From Gp1-AA122 sp035631655 (GTDB lineage: Bacteria > Acidobacteriota > Terriglobia > Terriglobales > Acidobacteriaceae): a stretch of DNA of 64,000 nucleotides. Below, piece after piece: positions 51,310-59,490 of this stretch. Position 1 is the first letter of the stretch, and each line of letters starts with the position of its first letter. The position numbers and the translations under genes were made by a program. The stretch covers positions 37,875 through 101,874 of the forward strand of contig DASQIH010000111.1 of NCBI GenBank assembly GCA_035631655.1, written 5' to 3'. The notes beneath the pieces were generated by a model. The model did no database searches, was not told the origin of the DNA, and was given only the letters and a program-made list of their open reading frames with translations.

Positions 51310-52656
51310 TTGAAAAGAGGCAAGACTGCGGTCATCGTAGGCGCGCAATGGGGCGACGAGGGTAAGGGCAAGATTGTTGACGTCCTCTCCGAGAGCTTCC
51401 CGGTGGTAGCCCGCTATGCTGGCGGCCACAATGCGGGTCATACCGTCATCATCGATGGAAAGAAGTTCATCTTGCAATTGGTCCCTTCGGGCGTGCTGCG
51501 CCCGGGCTGCCGTGGCGTCATAGGAAATGGCGTCGTGCTGGATCCCATGGCGCTTCTGAAAGAGATCGGCAATCTGCGAGCCGCGGGGATTCCTATTGAC
51601 GGCAACCTGTTCGTCAGTAATCGGGCTCACGTGATCCTGCCTTATCACCGCATGATCGAATTGGCCGCTGAGAATGCTCCCGGCCGCGTGAAGATCGGTA
51701 CAACCTCGCGGGGTATCGGTCCCGCATACGAAGACAAAATGGGTCGGCGTGGGTTGCGGGTTTCCGACCTGCTGGATCTCAAGCTGCTGCAGATTCATAT
51801 CGAGAATGCGTGCCGCGAGAAGAACATGATCGCGCATGCTTTGTTCAACTCCGAGCCGCTGGATGCCGACAAGATGTACGCGGAATATGCGCAGGCTTCC
51901 GAGCAGATCAAGCCTTTCGTGTGCGACACGGCGGCCCTTCTGAACAAGGCACTGATGGCGGGTGAGTCCGTGATGTTCGAAGGTGCCCAAGGCACGATGC
52001 TCGATATCGACCACGGCACCTATCCTTTTGTGACGTCGTCCAGCGCTACCTCTGGGGGAGCCGTGATCGGAACGGGAGTTGCGCCCACTGCTATTGACAC
52101 AGTGGTTGGCGTCAGCAAGGCTTACTGCACGCGCGTGGGGGAAGGACCGTTTCCCAGCGAAGCACGCGACAAAATGGGCGACCAGTTGCGGGCCCGCGGC
52201 AACGAATTCGGGGCTGTAACCGGGCGTCCGCGGCGCTGCGGATGGCTCGACTTGCCACTGCTGCGCTACGCTGTCATGATTAACGGAATTTCCTGGCTGG
52301 TCGTCACCAAGCTGGATGTGCTCGACGAGTTCGCGGAAATTCCGGTCTGCGTCGGCTACAAAGTTAACGGCAAACAGACCGCAGAAATTCCTGCGCAAGA
52401 TAGCGGGTACGCGAAGATTCATCCTGTTTATGAGAAGATGCCGGGCTGGCGAACATCCACGCAGGGCATCACCAGGCTGGAGAAATTGCCTAATCCGGCA
52501 CGGGAGTATCTGAAGTTCGTCGAGAAGGAGACTGGCGCCCGGGTGGGCATGGTCTCCACTGGCCCGGACCGGGATCAGACCGTCTTCGTCGATGAATTCG
52601 CGGCAGAATTAGAAGTAGGAGCGCGCCAGAGGAGTAGGGCGCGGGTGCGGAACTAA
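51310..52656 (+). CDS. purA: Adenylosuccinate synthetase
   Basis: About 448 residues. The GTP P-loop-like motif GAQWGDEGKGKIVDVLSE, GGHNAGHTVIIDGKKF, GTTSRGIGPAYEDK, FEGAQGTMLDIDHGTYPFVTSS and GAVTGRPRRCGWLDLPLLRYA are all standard. It makes adenylosuccinate from IMP and aspartate, the first committed AMP step. The start is uncertain; TTG at 51310 is chosen because GGAG lies 8 bp before it and family members begin MKRGK-like, while ATG at 51280 or 51256 are alternatives. The C terminus is about ten residues longer than usual. An ABM-domain gene follows after 19 bp, so they may be co-transcribed. Confidence 0.95.
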   Translation: MKRGKTAVIVGAQWGDEGKGKIVDVLSESFPVVARYAGGHNAGHTVIIDGKKFILQLVPSGVLRPGCRGVIGNGVVLDPMALLKEIGNLRAAGIPIDGNLFVSNRAHVILPYHRMIELAAENAPGRVKIGTTSRGIGPAYEDKMGRRGLRVSDLLDLKLLQIHIENACREKNMIAHALFNSEPLDADKMYAEYAQASEQIKPFVCDTAALLNKALMAGESVMFEGAQGTMLDIDHGTYPFVTSSSATSGGAVIGTGVAPTAIDTVVGVSKAYCTRVGEGPFPSEARDKMGDQLRARGNEFGAVTGRPRRCGWLDLPLLRYAVMINGISWLVVTKLDVLDEFAEIPVCVGYKVNGKQTAEIPAQDSGYAKIHPVYEKMPGWRTSTQGITRLEKLPNPAREYLKFVEKETGARVGMVSTGPDRDQTVFVDEFAAELEVGARQRSRARVRN

Positions 52657-52675
52657 CTAAGGAGCGAACAGGGCA

Positions 52676-52963
52676 ATGGTTGTCTTGGCCGTGACGTGGA
52701 TGGCGAAGGTAGGACATGAAGCGGAAGTGGCCAAGTTGTTTACGAAGCTTACCGAGGAATCGCGCAAAGAGCCAGGCTGCGTGACCTACCAAGTCCACCG
52801 CCATAAGACCGAACCACGGCGCTTCTTTATCTATGAACAGTACAAAGATGACGCTGCGCTCGAAGCTCATCGCGCTGCCTCGCATTTCCTACAGTTTGCT
52901 CGGAAAGAGCTCCCCAAGATGGCAGACCGCATCGAAGGGCATTTGTACGAACCACTCGAATAG
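52676..52963 (+). CDS. Antibiotic biosynthesis monooxygenase (ABM) domain protein
   Basis: A 95-residue ferredoxin-like dimeric-barrel protein: VTWMAKVGHEAEVAKLFTKLTEESRKEPGCVTYQVHRHKTEPRRFFIYEQYKDDAALEAHRASHF pattern of the ABM family. Members include quinone or haem-related monooxygenases and enzymes of unknown activity. AAGGAG precedes ATG by about 13 bp. Downstream of purA. Confidence 0.85.
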   Translation: MVVLAVTWMAKVGHEAEVAKLFTKLTEESRKEPGCVTYQVHRHKTEPRRFFIYEQYKDDAALEAHRAASHFLQFARKELPKMADRIEGHLYEPLE

Positions 52964-53031
52964 CGCAGATTGTATGGAGCTGGGTCTTTGACCCGGCTTG
53001 CGCAGCTCAGAGATTCGCGCCCACACGGTTA

Positions 53032-53220
53032 TTATCCTTTGTCCGCCATCAGCACTCCTCCCGAGGCGTAACTCTCCTTAGCCACATCGTGAAAAGCAAT
53101 CACGATGGCTTCGCGGCGGGCGGCAGCCTCTTCTACCAAAGCGTCGGTGATGCGTTTTGCGAGCTTGCGTTTCTGCTCGGGCGTACGACCTGCGAGCATG
53201 GTTATTTGAACCATCGGCAT
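53032..53220 (-). CDS. 4-oxalocrotonate tautomerase-like protein
   Basis: A 62-residue protein starting MPMVQITMLAGRTPEQKRKLAKRITDAL. The N-terminal proline that serves as general base in the tautomerase superfamily is present, and VIAFHDVAKESYASGG completes the fold. Substrate unknown. Short, AT-poor leader; it is 195 bp downstream of ndk in the same direction. Confidence 0.85.
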   Translation of the reverse strand: MPMVQITMLAGRTPEQKRKLAKRITDALVEEAAARREAIVIAFHDVAKESYASGGVLMADKG

Positions 53221-53415
53221 AGAAATAGTTCTCCGTCTCAGTTACAAGTTCTCGGTTCTCAGTTGCTAGGTCCGAGTCGCGTCATCAAGCACGAACGTCA
53301 ATGCTCGTGGATATGGTTCCAAAGGATATCTAAGTTAAATGCCGTTGGTTCATCCTCGGCAAGCAAGAACTTTGGAACCGCAGAAACTGAGAGCTGAGAA
53401 CCGGGAACTGAGAAT

Positions 53416-53841
53416 TTATTTCGCCAGCTCGTAACCCGCGAAAAAGTAGCTCAACTCGAAACGTGCGGTGTCGTCGGCATCGGAACCATGGATCGCGTTG
53501 TGCTCGATACTGCTTCCCCACTTCTTGCGGATGGTGCCCTCCTTGGCATTGGCGGGGTTAGTGGCACCCATCAGCTCGCGCAGATCGGCGATGGCGTTTT
53601 CCTTCTCCAGGGCCAGCACCACGATCGGCCCGCTCGACATGAATTCGGTCAGCGAGTGGTAGAAAGGTCTGCTGGCGTGGACAGCATAGAACTGCTCAGC
53701 CTGGTGCTTGCTGATTTCCAACATCTTCATCGCGAGGATGCGGAAGCTATTTTTTTCGAACTGCTCAATGATGTCCCCGACGGCATTTTTCCGAACTGCA
53801 TCGGGCTTAACAATAGTAAGAGTGCGTTGCAAGGTCTTCAT
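53416..53841 (-). CDS. ndk: Nucleoside diphosphate kinase
   Basis: A 141-residue enzyme with TLTIVKPDAVRKN, ASRPFYHSLTEFMSSGPIVVLALE, GATNPANAKEGTIRKKWG and the active-site NAIHGSD, where H118 takes the phosphate. It equilibrates nucleoside tri- and diphosphates. It lies in the same direction as, and downstream of, sucD (104 bp). Confidence 0.96.
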   Translation of the reverse strand: MKTLQRTLTIVKPDAVRKNAVGDIIEQFEKNSFRILAMKMLEISKHQAEQFYAVHASRPFYHSLTEFMSSGPIVVLALEKENAIADLRELMGATNPANAKEGTIRKKWGSSIEHNAIHGSDADDTARFELSYFFAGYELAK

Positions 53842-53945
53842 TCCGTCTTTCGTCCTTGGTCGTTAGTGGTTGGCTTATGTGAAAAACTTAATGTGCGTGT
53901 CCGCCGCACTTCTCACGCAATGGTTCATTTAGGAGCTAGTGGCCA

Positions 53946-54830
53946 CTACGCTCTTGCCGCCACACCCATAGCGGCCGCCACAGTTTCGCCAATCAGCGCC
54001 GGCGTTTTGGCCACGCGAATTGCGGCCGCTTCCATGGCCTTAATCTTCTCTGCCGCGGTTCCCTTGCCGCCCGAGATGATGGCGCCAGCATGTCCCATGC
54101 GCCGTCCCGGAGGGGCGGTCTGCCCAGCGATAAAACCCACCACGGGCTTTTTCATGTGAGACTTGATGTACTCGGCAGCCGTCTCTTCCGCATTACCACC
54201 TATTTCTCCGATCATCACCACCGCTTCGGTCTGCGGATCGCGATTGAATAGCTCAAGGGCATCGACGAAATTCGTCCCGATAATCGGATCGCCCCCAATT
54301 CCAATGGCAGTGCTCTGGCCGACGCCGCGGGTGGTGAGCTGGTACACCGCTTCGTAGGTCAGCGTCCCGGAACGCGACACGATTCCCACCGGACCCTCGC
54401 GGTGAATGTGCCCCGGCATGATGCCGATCTTGCACTTGCCTGGCGATATGATCCCCGGACAGTTCGGGCCAATGAGCCGCGAGCGGCGATTTTGCAGGAA
54501 CTCCCAGGCGCGCACCATGTCGAGCGTGGGAATGCCTTCAGTGATGCAGACGATAAGCTCAACTTCGGCATCCGCGGCTTCCATAATGGCGTCCGCCGCA
54601 AACGGCGGCGGAACAAAAATCACGCTGGCGTTAGCGCCGGTCTTGTCCACCGCTTCCTGGACGCTGTTAAAGATAGGCCAGCCTTCGTGCGTGGTCCCAC
54701 CCTTACCAGGAGTGACACCGCCAACCACCTTGGTTCCGTAGTCGGCGGCAGTCTTGGCGTGGAACGTGCCTTCTCGTCCCGTAAGTCCCTGCACAATTAA
54801 TCGCGTGTTCTTATCAGCCAGAATTGCCAT
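53946..54830 (-). CDS. sucD: Succinyl-CoA synthetase alpha subunit
   Basis: A 294-residue subunit: CoA-binding GLTGREGTFHAKTAADYGTKVVGGV, GPNCPGIISPGKCKIGIMPGHIHREG, and the phosphorylated His in RRMGHAGAIISGGKGTA (H247). With SucC it converts succinyl-CoA to succinate with nucleotide formation, in the citric-acid cycle. Starts 68 bp after the sucC stop; one transcript with sucC and probably ndk is likely. Confidence 0.96.
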   Translation of the reverse strand: MAILADKNTRLIVQGLTGREGTFHAKTAADYGTKVVGGVTPGKGGTTHEGWPIFNSVQEAVDKTGANASVIFVPPPFAADAIMEAADAEVELIVCITEGIPTLDMVRAWEFLQNRRSRLIGPNCPGIISPGKCKIGIMPGHIHREGPVGIVSRSGTLTYEAVYQLTTRGVGQSTAIGIGGDPIIGTNFVDALELFNRDPQTEAVVMIGEIGGNAEETAAEYIKSHMKKPVVGFIAGQTAPPGRRMGHAGAIISGGKGTAAEKIKAMEAAAIRVAKTPALIGETVAAAMGVAARA

Positions 54831-54898
54831 GATGACTCTCTTTGCAATCGCACTTCGAATAAAATTAGCCGCGGCAAAGCCGCGTCGCTACCTGAAAC

Positions 54899-56071
54899 TT
54901 ATGCCCTCGCTGCCGCAACCACCTTCTCAGCGGCGTCTTTCATCGTTTCGGCAACGGTGAAGTTCAGTCCTGATTGCTTCAGGATCTCGCGGCCGGCCTC
55001 TACATTCGTGCCTTCCAGCCGCAGCACAATCGGCAGCTGGATGTTAGTCTTCTTTGCTGCTTCGACGACACCGCTCGCAAGGGTGTCGACTCGCAGGATG
55101 CCGCCAAAAATATTAATCAGCACCGCCTTCACATTCTTATCGCTGAGCAGGATTTCGAACGCGTGCGTGACCTGCTCGGCGTTAGCACCGCCGCCAACGT
55201 CGAGGAAATTGGCGGGCATTCCGCCGGCGTACTTGATGATGTCCATGGTGGCCATGGCAAGGCCGGCGCCATTCACCATGCAGCCTACATTGCCGTCCAG
55301 CTTGATGTAGTTCAAGCTGTATTTCGAGGCCTCCACTTCCAGCGGATCCTCTTCGGTGATGTCGCGGAGTTCGCGAATGTCGGGATGGCGGAACAGCGCG
55401 TTGTCATCGAAGTTGATCTTGGCGTCCAACGCGAACAAGCGCCCGTCGGTGCAGGTAATAAAAGGATTAATTTCCAGCAGCGAAGCATCGGTATCGAGGA
55501 AGGCGCGATACAGGCCGGTGAGAAACTGTACTGCCGGAGTGATCTGCTGCGGCTTGAGTCCCAGCTGAAATGCGATCTTGCGCGCCTGGAAAGGCTCCAG
55601 ACCCATGCCTGGATCGATATGCTGCTTCAGAATGGCACTGGGGTTTTCAGCGGCGACCTGTTCGATCTCCATGCCTCCTGCTGCTGAAGCCATGAAGACC
55701 GGCTTGGCTTCAGCACGGTCCAGGAGAATGCCGAGATAGAGTTCCTTCTCGATGGGCAGGGTTTCTTCAATGAGCAAGCGGCGAACGATTCGACCTTCGG
55801 GCCCCGTCTGGTGCGTCACCAGCTTCATGCCGAGCATCTTGGCGGCGATTTCGCCCGCCTCATCCATGGATTGGGCAATCTTTACGCCGCCACCCTTGCC
55901 GCGACCTCCGGCGTGGATCTGAGCTTTTACGACTACGCCAGTAGCGCCGGCGGCTAACAGGTTCTTGGCAGCGGCCTCGGCCTCCTCGCGGGTTTCCGCC
56001 ATTTCGCCGCGCGGCACCGCCACTGCATACTTCTTTAGAATTCCCTTGGCCTGGTACTCATGGATTTTCAT
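54899..56071 (-). CDS. sucC: Succinyl-CoA synthetase beta subunit
   Basis: A 390-residue subunit. ATP-grasp landmarks: MKIHEYQAKGILKKYAVAVPRGE, VVKAQIHAGGRGKGGGVKIA, LEINPFITCTDGRLFALDAKINFDDNALFRH and NIFGGILRVDTLA. The start at 56071 is chosen since MKIHEYQAK is universal; the frame continues to 56185. It heads the sucCD unit and is divergent from trpD. Confidence 0.96.
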   Translation of the reverse strand: MKIHEYQAKGILKKYAVAVPRGEMAETREEAEAAAKNLLAAGATGVVVKAQIHAGGRGKGGGVKIAQSMDEAGEIAAKMLGMKLVTHQTGPEGRIVRRLLIEETLPIEKELYLGILLDRAEAKPVFMASAAGGMEIEQVAAENPSAILKQHIDPGMGLEPFQARKIAFQLGLKPQQITPAVQFLTGLYRAFLDTDASLLEINPFITCTDGRLFALDAKINFDDNALFRHPDIRELRDITEEDPLEVEASKYSLNYIKLDGNVGCMVNGAGLAMATMDIIKYAGGMPANFLDVGGGANAEQVTHAFEILLSDKNVKAVLINIFGGILRVDTLASGVVEAAKKTNIQLPIVLRLEGTNVEAGREILKQSGLNFTVAETMKDAAEKVVAAARA

Positions 56072-56240
56072 GACGATTCCTGCTCCATAAATTCCTGGGT
56101 AGGACTTGCTTGCGGCTTGCGACTGCGGGCAGCAAACTTCCGATTCTATAGAACGGTTTCTCCTACCGCAAACGGCGAACATCACAATGTCATGTCATCT
56201 GACGCAATCACCGCCCCAGGTGCTACCCTTTACTACTCGA

Positions 56241-57308
56241 ATGATCACCGACGTCCTGCACCGCATCGCTAACCACCGCCAGTCCCTCTCGCGCGAGGAG
56301 GCACGCGGCGTGATGTCGCAAGTGTTGGCCGGGGAATGCACTGATGCCCAGATTGCCGCACTGCTGGTCGGTCTGCACATGAAGGGTGAGACGGTCGAGG
56401 AGATTGTCGGATTCGCCGAGGCCATCCGCCAGGCTGCTGCACCCCTACCCGTCAAGCGTAATTCTACGGTGGATGTCAGTGGCACCGAGCGCGACGCCCT
56501 GGTAGATACTTGCGGCACTGGCGGCGACGCCAGTGGCACTTTCAACATCTCGACCGCCACGGCGCTGGTGGTGGCCGGCGCCGGGGTGCGTGTGGCCAAA
56601 CACGGCAATCGTAGTGTGACTTCGCAATGCGGTTCGGCGGACGTGATGGAAGCTCTGGGGGTCAACATCACCCTGCCACCCGCTCGCCTGGCTGCCTGCC
56701 TGGATGACGTGGGCATCGCTTTCCTGTTTGCGCCTGCCATGCATTCGGCGATGAAGTACGTGCAACCGGCCCGCCGTGAGCTCCGGCTGCGCACTGTCTT
56801 CAATTTGCTCGGGCCGCTTACCAATCCCGCGCATGCTTCCGCCCAGGTGGTGGGGGTATATTCCGCCGAATTGGTCGAGAAACTTGCCGAGGCGCTTAGC
56901 ATGCTCGGCCTGCACCGCGCCCTGGTGGTCCACGGCAACGACGGCTTGGACGAAATCACAGTTACTGCCTCGACTCGGGTGGCGGAGGTGCGCGAGGGAG
57001 TCGTGCGCTCCTATGAGGTCACGCCCGAGGAATTTGGGTTAAAACGCGCCAGCACGGAAGAAATCTCCGGCGGGGATGCCGCCGCCAACGCCACGATCAT
57101 TCGGGAAATTCTGGGTGGGAAGCATTCGCCGCGACGCGATATCGTTCTACTGAATGCTGCCGCTGGCCTGGTGGCTGCGGCCCGAGCAGATCACCTTTCC
57201 GGAGCGCTGCCACTCGCGGCCTACTCGATTGACTCCGGAGCCGCGGCCGGTAAGCTGGATGCCCTCACCCGTTTCACCAATGCACACTACGCTCATGGGT
57301 CACCGTGA
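56241..57308 (+). CDS. trpD: Anthranilate phosphoribosyltransferase
   Basis: About 355 residues. PRPP-binding DTCGTGGDASGTFNISTATALVVAGAGVRVAKHGNRSVTSQCGSADVMEALG, FLFAPAMHSAMKYVQPARRELRLRTVFNLLGPLTNPA and VHGNDGLDEI are all standard. It joins anthranilate with PRPP in tryptophan synthesis. An odd feature is an insertion of about a dozen residues (PVKRNSTVDVSGTERDA) just before DTCGTGG. The start is uncertain: ATG at 56241 (chosen), 56187 or 56106. No other trp genes adjoin. A convergent DinB gene ends 9 bp away. Confidence 0.94.
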   Translation: MITDVLHRIANHRQSLSREEARGVMSQVLAGECTDAQIAALLVGLHMKGETVEEIVGFAEAIRQAAAPLPVKRNSTVDVSGTERDALVDTCGTGGDASGTFNISTATALVVAGAGVRVAKHGNRSVTSQCGSADVMEALGVNITLPPARLAACLDDVGIAFLFAPAMHSAMKYVQPARRELRLRTVFNLLGPLTNPAHASAQVVGVYSAELVEKLAEALSMLGLHRALVVHGNDGLDEITVTASTRVAEVREGVVRSYEVTPEEFGLKRASTEEISGGDAAANATIIREILGGKHSPRRDIVLLNAAAGLVAAARADHLSGALPLAAYSIDSGAAAGKLDALTRFTNAHYAHGSP

Positions 57309-57316
57309 CGATTGGA

Positions 57317-57799
57317 CTACTTGCGCGACGCCTGTTTCTTCAACTGTTCGATTTGAGCCAAATGGTTGGGGCCGTGGGCTGCCAGTCTTTCGACCATAGT
57401 GGCGACGGTCACATCCTGCTTGTACTCCGGATGAAAGGCCGACTTTTCCAGATCGCGGGGTTTCATTCGCCTCAACAAGCGCAGATTGTGATGTCGATTG
57501 AGGCCGTAGAGCGCGACCAATTCCGGTGGCGAACTCTCGAGGTAGCCGAGGTTGCGTGCCCAGTCGTCCTGGTCGATCGGGGCGATCACCGGTTGCTTAT
57601 CGGCGAGCATCTGGCGGATACGGTAGGCATACAGGATTTCCATGTCCGCAAGATGAGCCAGAATTTCCAGAATGCACCATTTTTCGGGAGCGGGTTTGAA
57701 ACGCAGCACCTTGTCAGGGAGGCCCGAGACCGCCGCCGCGATTTCTTTTGGGCTCTTCTCTGCCGCCTCGAGATGCTTCTTCAGTTCGGCTTCAGTCAT
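57317..57799 (-). CDS. DinB-family protein
   Basis: A 160-residue four-helix protein: PEKWCILEILAHLADMEILYAYRIRQML with the first His, DQDDWARNLGY, and MVERLAAHGPNHLAQIEQLKKQ with the last His pair, the typical metal triad of the DinB/YfiT-like family. Members include thiol-S-transferases and damage-inducible proteins of unknown activity. AGGAG lies 6 bp before ATG at 57799. An upstream in-frame extension (to 58042) is unlikely because it overlaps the beta-CASP gene. Confidence 0.85.
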   Translation of the reverse strand: MTEAELKKHLEAAEKSPKEIAAAVSGLPDKVLRFKPAPEKWCILEILAHLADMEILYAYRIRQMLADKQPVIAPIDQDDWARNLGYLESSPPELVALYGLNRHHNLRLLRRMKPRDLEKSAFHPEYKQDVTVATMVERLAAHGPNHLAQIEQLKKQASRK

Positions 57800-57891
57800 G
57801 GCAACTCCTAATATTGAGGAATGGGAGAATTTTCGATTGTCGAATTTAGAGATTTTCAATCCGTTAATTCTAAAATTCGAAAATTCGTCAA

Positions 57892-59325
57892 TCAGGTCAC
57901 GTCCACTTTCTGCATCCATTCGGCTACCTGCACGTTCCAGCCGAGTTCTTTGCGCATCGTGTCCCTCAACTGAGAGGAAGCTGCCGGCTCGCCGTGTACC
58001 AGATAGGTGACGTCCGGATTTTTTGAAAAAGTCTGCAACCATTCCAGCAATTCGGGTGGATCGGCGTGATCGCTGAACTGCTCCAAGGCCGCCACTTGAG
58101 CGCGGATGGAGACCTCCTCGCCATATATCTTCACGGCCGGAGCACCGCTCTTAATGGTGAATCCGCGGGTTCCCGGCGCCTGGAAACCGATGAAGAGGAC
58201 CGTGTTTTTCGGATCAGGCAACCGCTGGGCCAGGTGATGAAGGATGCGCCCACCGGTCGCCATCCCGCTGGAGGACAGGATGATCGACGGAAAGAGCGAA
58301 GCGTTAATTTTTTTCGACTCTTCCGGGGTGGAGGCAAAGCTGTAACCCGGCCAGTCCAGCGGAGATCCGTATTTCTTGATCAGGGTGCGCGCTTCTTCGC
58401 TGTATTCTTCCGAGTACTTCAGGAAGATCTCCACGGCTTTGATGGCCATAGGGCTGTCGCAATACACGGGAAGTTTTGGAATCTGTCCCGATTCCATCAT
58501 CTCTTTCAGCAGAAACAGGAATTTCTGGGTGCGCTCCACCGCGAAGGCTGGGACGATCACACTGCCGCCGCGTTGCACGGTTTGCTTAATGAGTGACGCC
58601 AGTTCGGGTCGCGGATCATTTGTCGGATGCTGCCGGTTGCCATAGGTGGATTCCATCACGACCAAGTCGGCTGACTCGCCTTCGGTAGGCCCCGAATGCA
58701 CGACTTTGCCGGGAGCCACATTGTGATTGCGCACCCGCCCGATGTCGCCCGTGAACAGCAGACGGCGCACCGCGTTGCTGGTCTTAAGACTCACCTCCAC
58801 CATCGATGAGCCTAAGATGTGTGCGGCGCGCACATAGCGAAATGACAAATCGGGGCAAAGCTGTTTTAGGACTTCAAACTCTATCGGCTTGAAGTACGGC
58901 AAACATTCTTGCGCTTCCTCGAACGTGTAGAGCGGCAGTGCCGGGCTATGCTTGGATTTCTTCTTCCTGTTGTAGAACTCTGCGTCTTCTTCCTGCAGGT
59001 GTCCGGAGTCGGGCAGCAGAATGCTGCAAAGATCAATGGTCGCGGGGGTGGCGTAGATCGGACCTCGGAAACCCTCTTTTACCAGACGGGGAATCCAGCC
59101 GGAGTGGTCGAGGTGGGCATGCGTCAGGATGACGGCGTCGATCTCCTTCGCCGGAACCGGCGTGTCCTGCCAGTTGCGCTCTCGCCATTCCTTCTGGCCC
59201 TGGAACAAGCCGCAGTCGATCAGCACCTGGAATCCGTTCTTCCCGCTCGAGTCAGAAGAAGTATTGATCAGGTGCTTGGAGCCGGTGACGACGCCGGCGG
59301 CGCCGAGAAATTGAATGTAGGCCAA
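57892..59325 (-). CDS. Metallo-beta-lactamase/beta-CASP RNA exonuclease-like protein
   Basis: A 477-residue enzyme. The MBL zinc motif is THAHLDHSGWIPRLV; other zinc ligands are in RAAHILGS and FTGDIGR. The beta-CASP region has STYGNRQHP, VIVPAFAVERTQKFLFLL and SSSGMATGGRILHHL, and the RMMBL end has FSDHADPPELLEWL and YLVHGEP. It resembles the bacterial CPSF73-like family, cytoplasmic RNases that process or degrade RNA. Start ATG at 59325. Repeats lie upstream. Confidence 0.93.
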   Translation of the reverse strand: MAYIQFLGAAGVVTGSKHLINTSSDSSGKNGFQVLIDCGLFQGQKEWRERNWQDTPVPAKEIDAVILTHAHLDHSGWIPRLVKEGFRGPIYATPATIDLCSILLPDSGHLQEEDAEFYNRKKKSKHSPALPLYTFEEAQECLPYFKPIEFEVLKQLCPDLSFRYVRAAHILGSSMVEVSLKTSNAVRRLLFTGDIGRVRNHNVAPGKVVHSGPTEGESADLVVMESTYGNRQHPTNDPRPELASLIKQTVQRGGSVIVPAFAVERTQKFLFLLKEMMESGQIPKLPVYCDSPMAIKAVEIFLKYSEEYSEEARTLIKKYGSPLDWPGYSFASTPEESKKINASLFPSIILSSSGMATGGRILHHLAQRLPDPKNTVLFIGFQAPGTRGFTIKSGAPAVKIYGEEVSIRAQVAALEQFSDHADPPELLEWLQTFSKNPDVTYLVHGEPAASSQLRDTMRKELGWNVQVAEWMQKVDVT

Positions 59326-59336
59326 GAAGCGCTCCA

Positions 59337-59490
59337 GAAAGCAATTGTCAATTTTCGATTGCCAATTGTCGATTGAAGATCAGAATTGGTGATTGTTGAT
59401 TGCAAAACCCTCGACTGAGATATCCAAACAACAATCTAAATTCTAGCTGCCCTGCAATTGGAAATCGGCAACTGGCAATTGGCAATCATT
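59337..59490. repeat. CAATTG-rich short repeats
   Basis: Runs of ATTGCCAATTGTCGATTG and GGCAACTGGCAATTGG occur on either side of the gap, similar to 50080-50188. They can pair with each other. No gene is present. Confidence 0.7.

Noticed and set aside
51088..52422. 444-codon open frame on the minus strand
   Set aside because: It is antisense to purA, which has all its catalytic motifs; the antisense frame has no family features.
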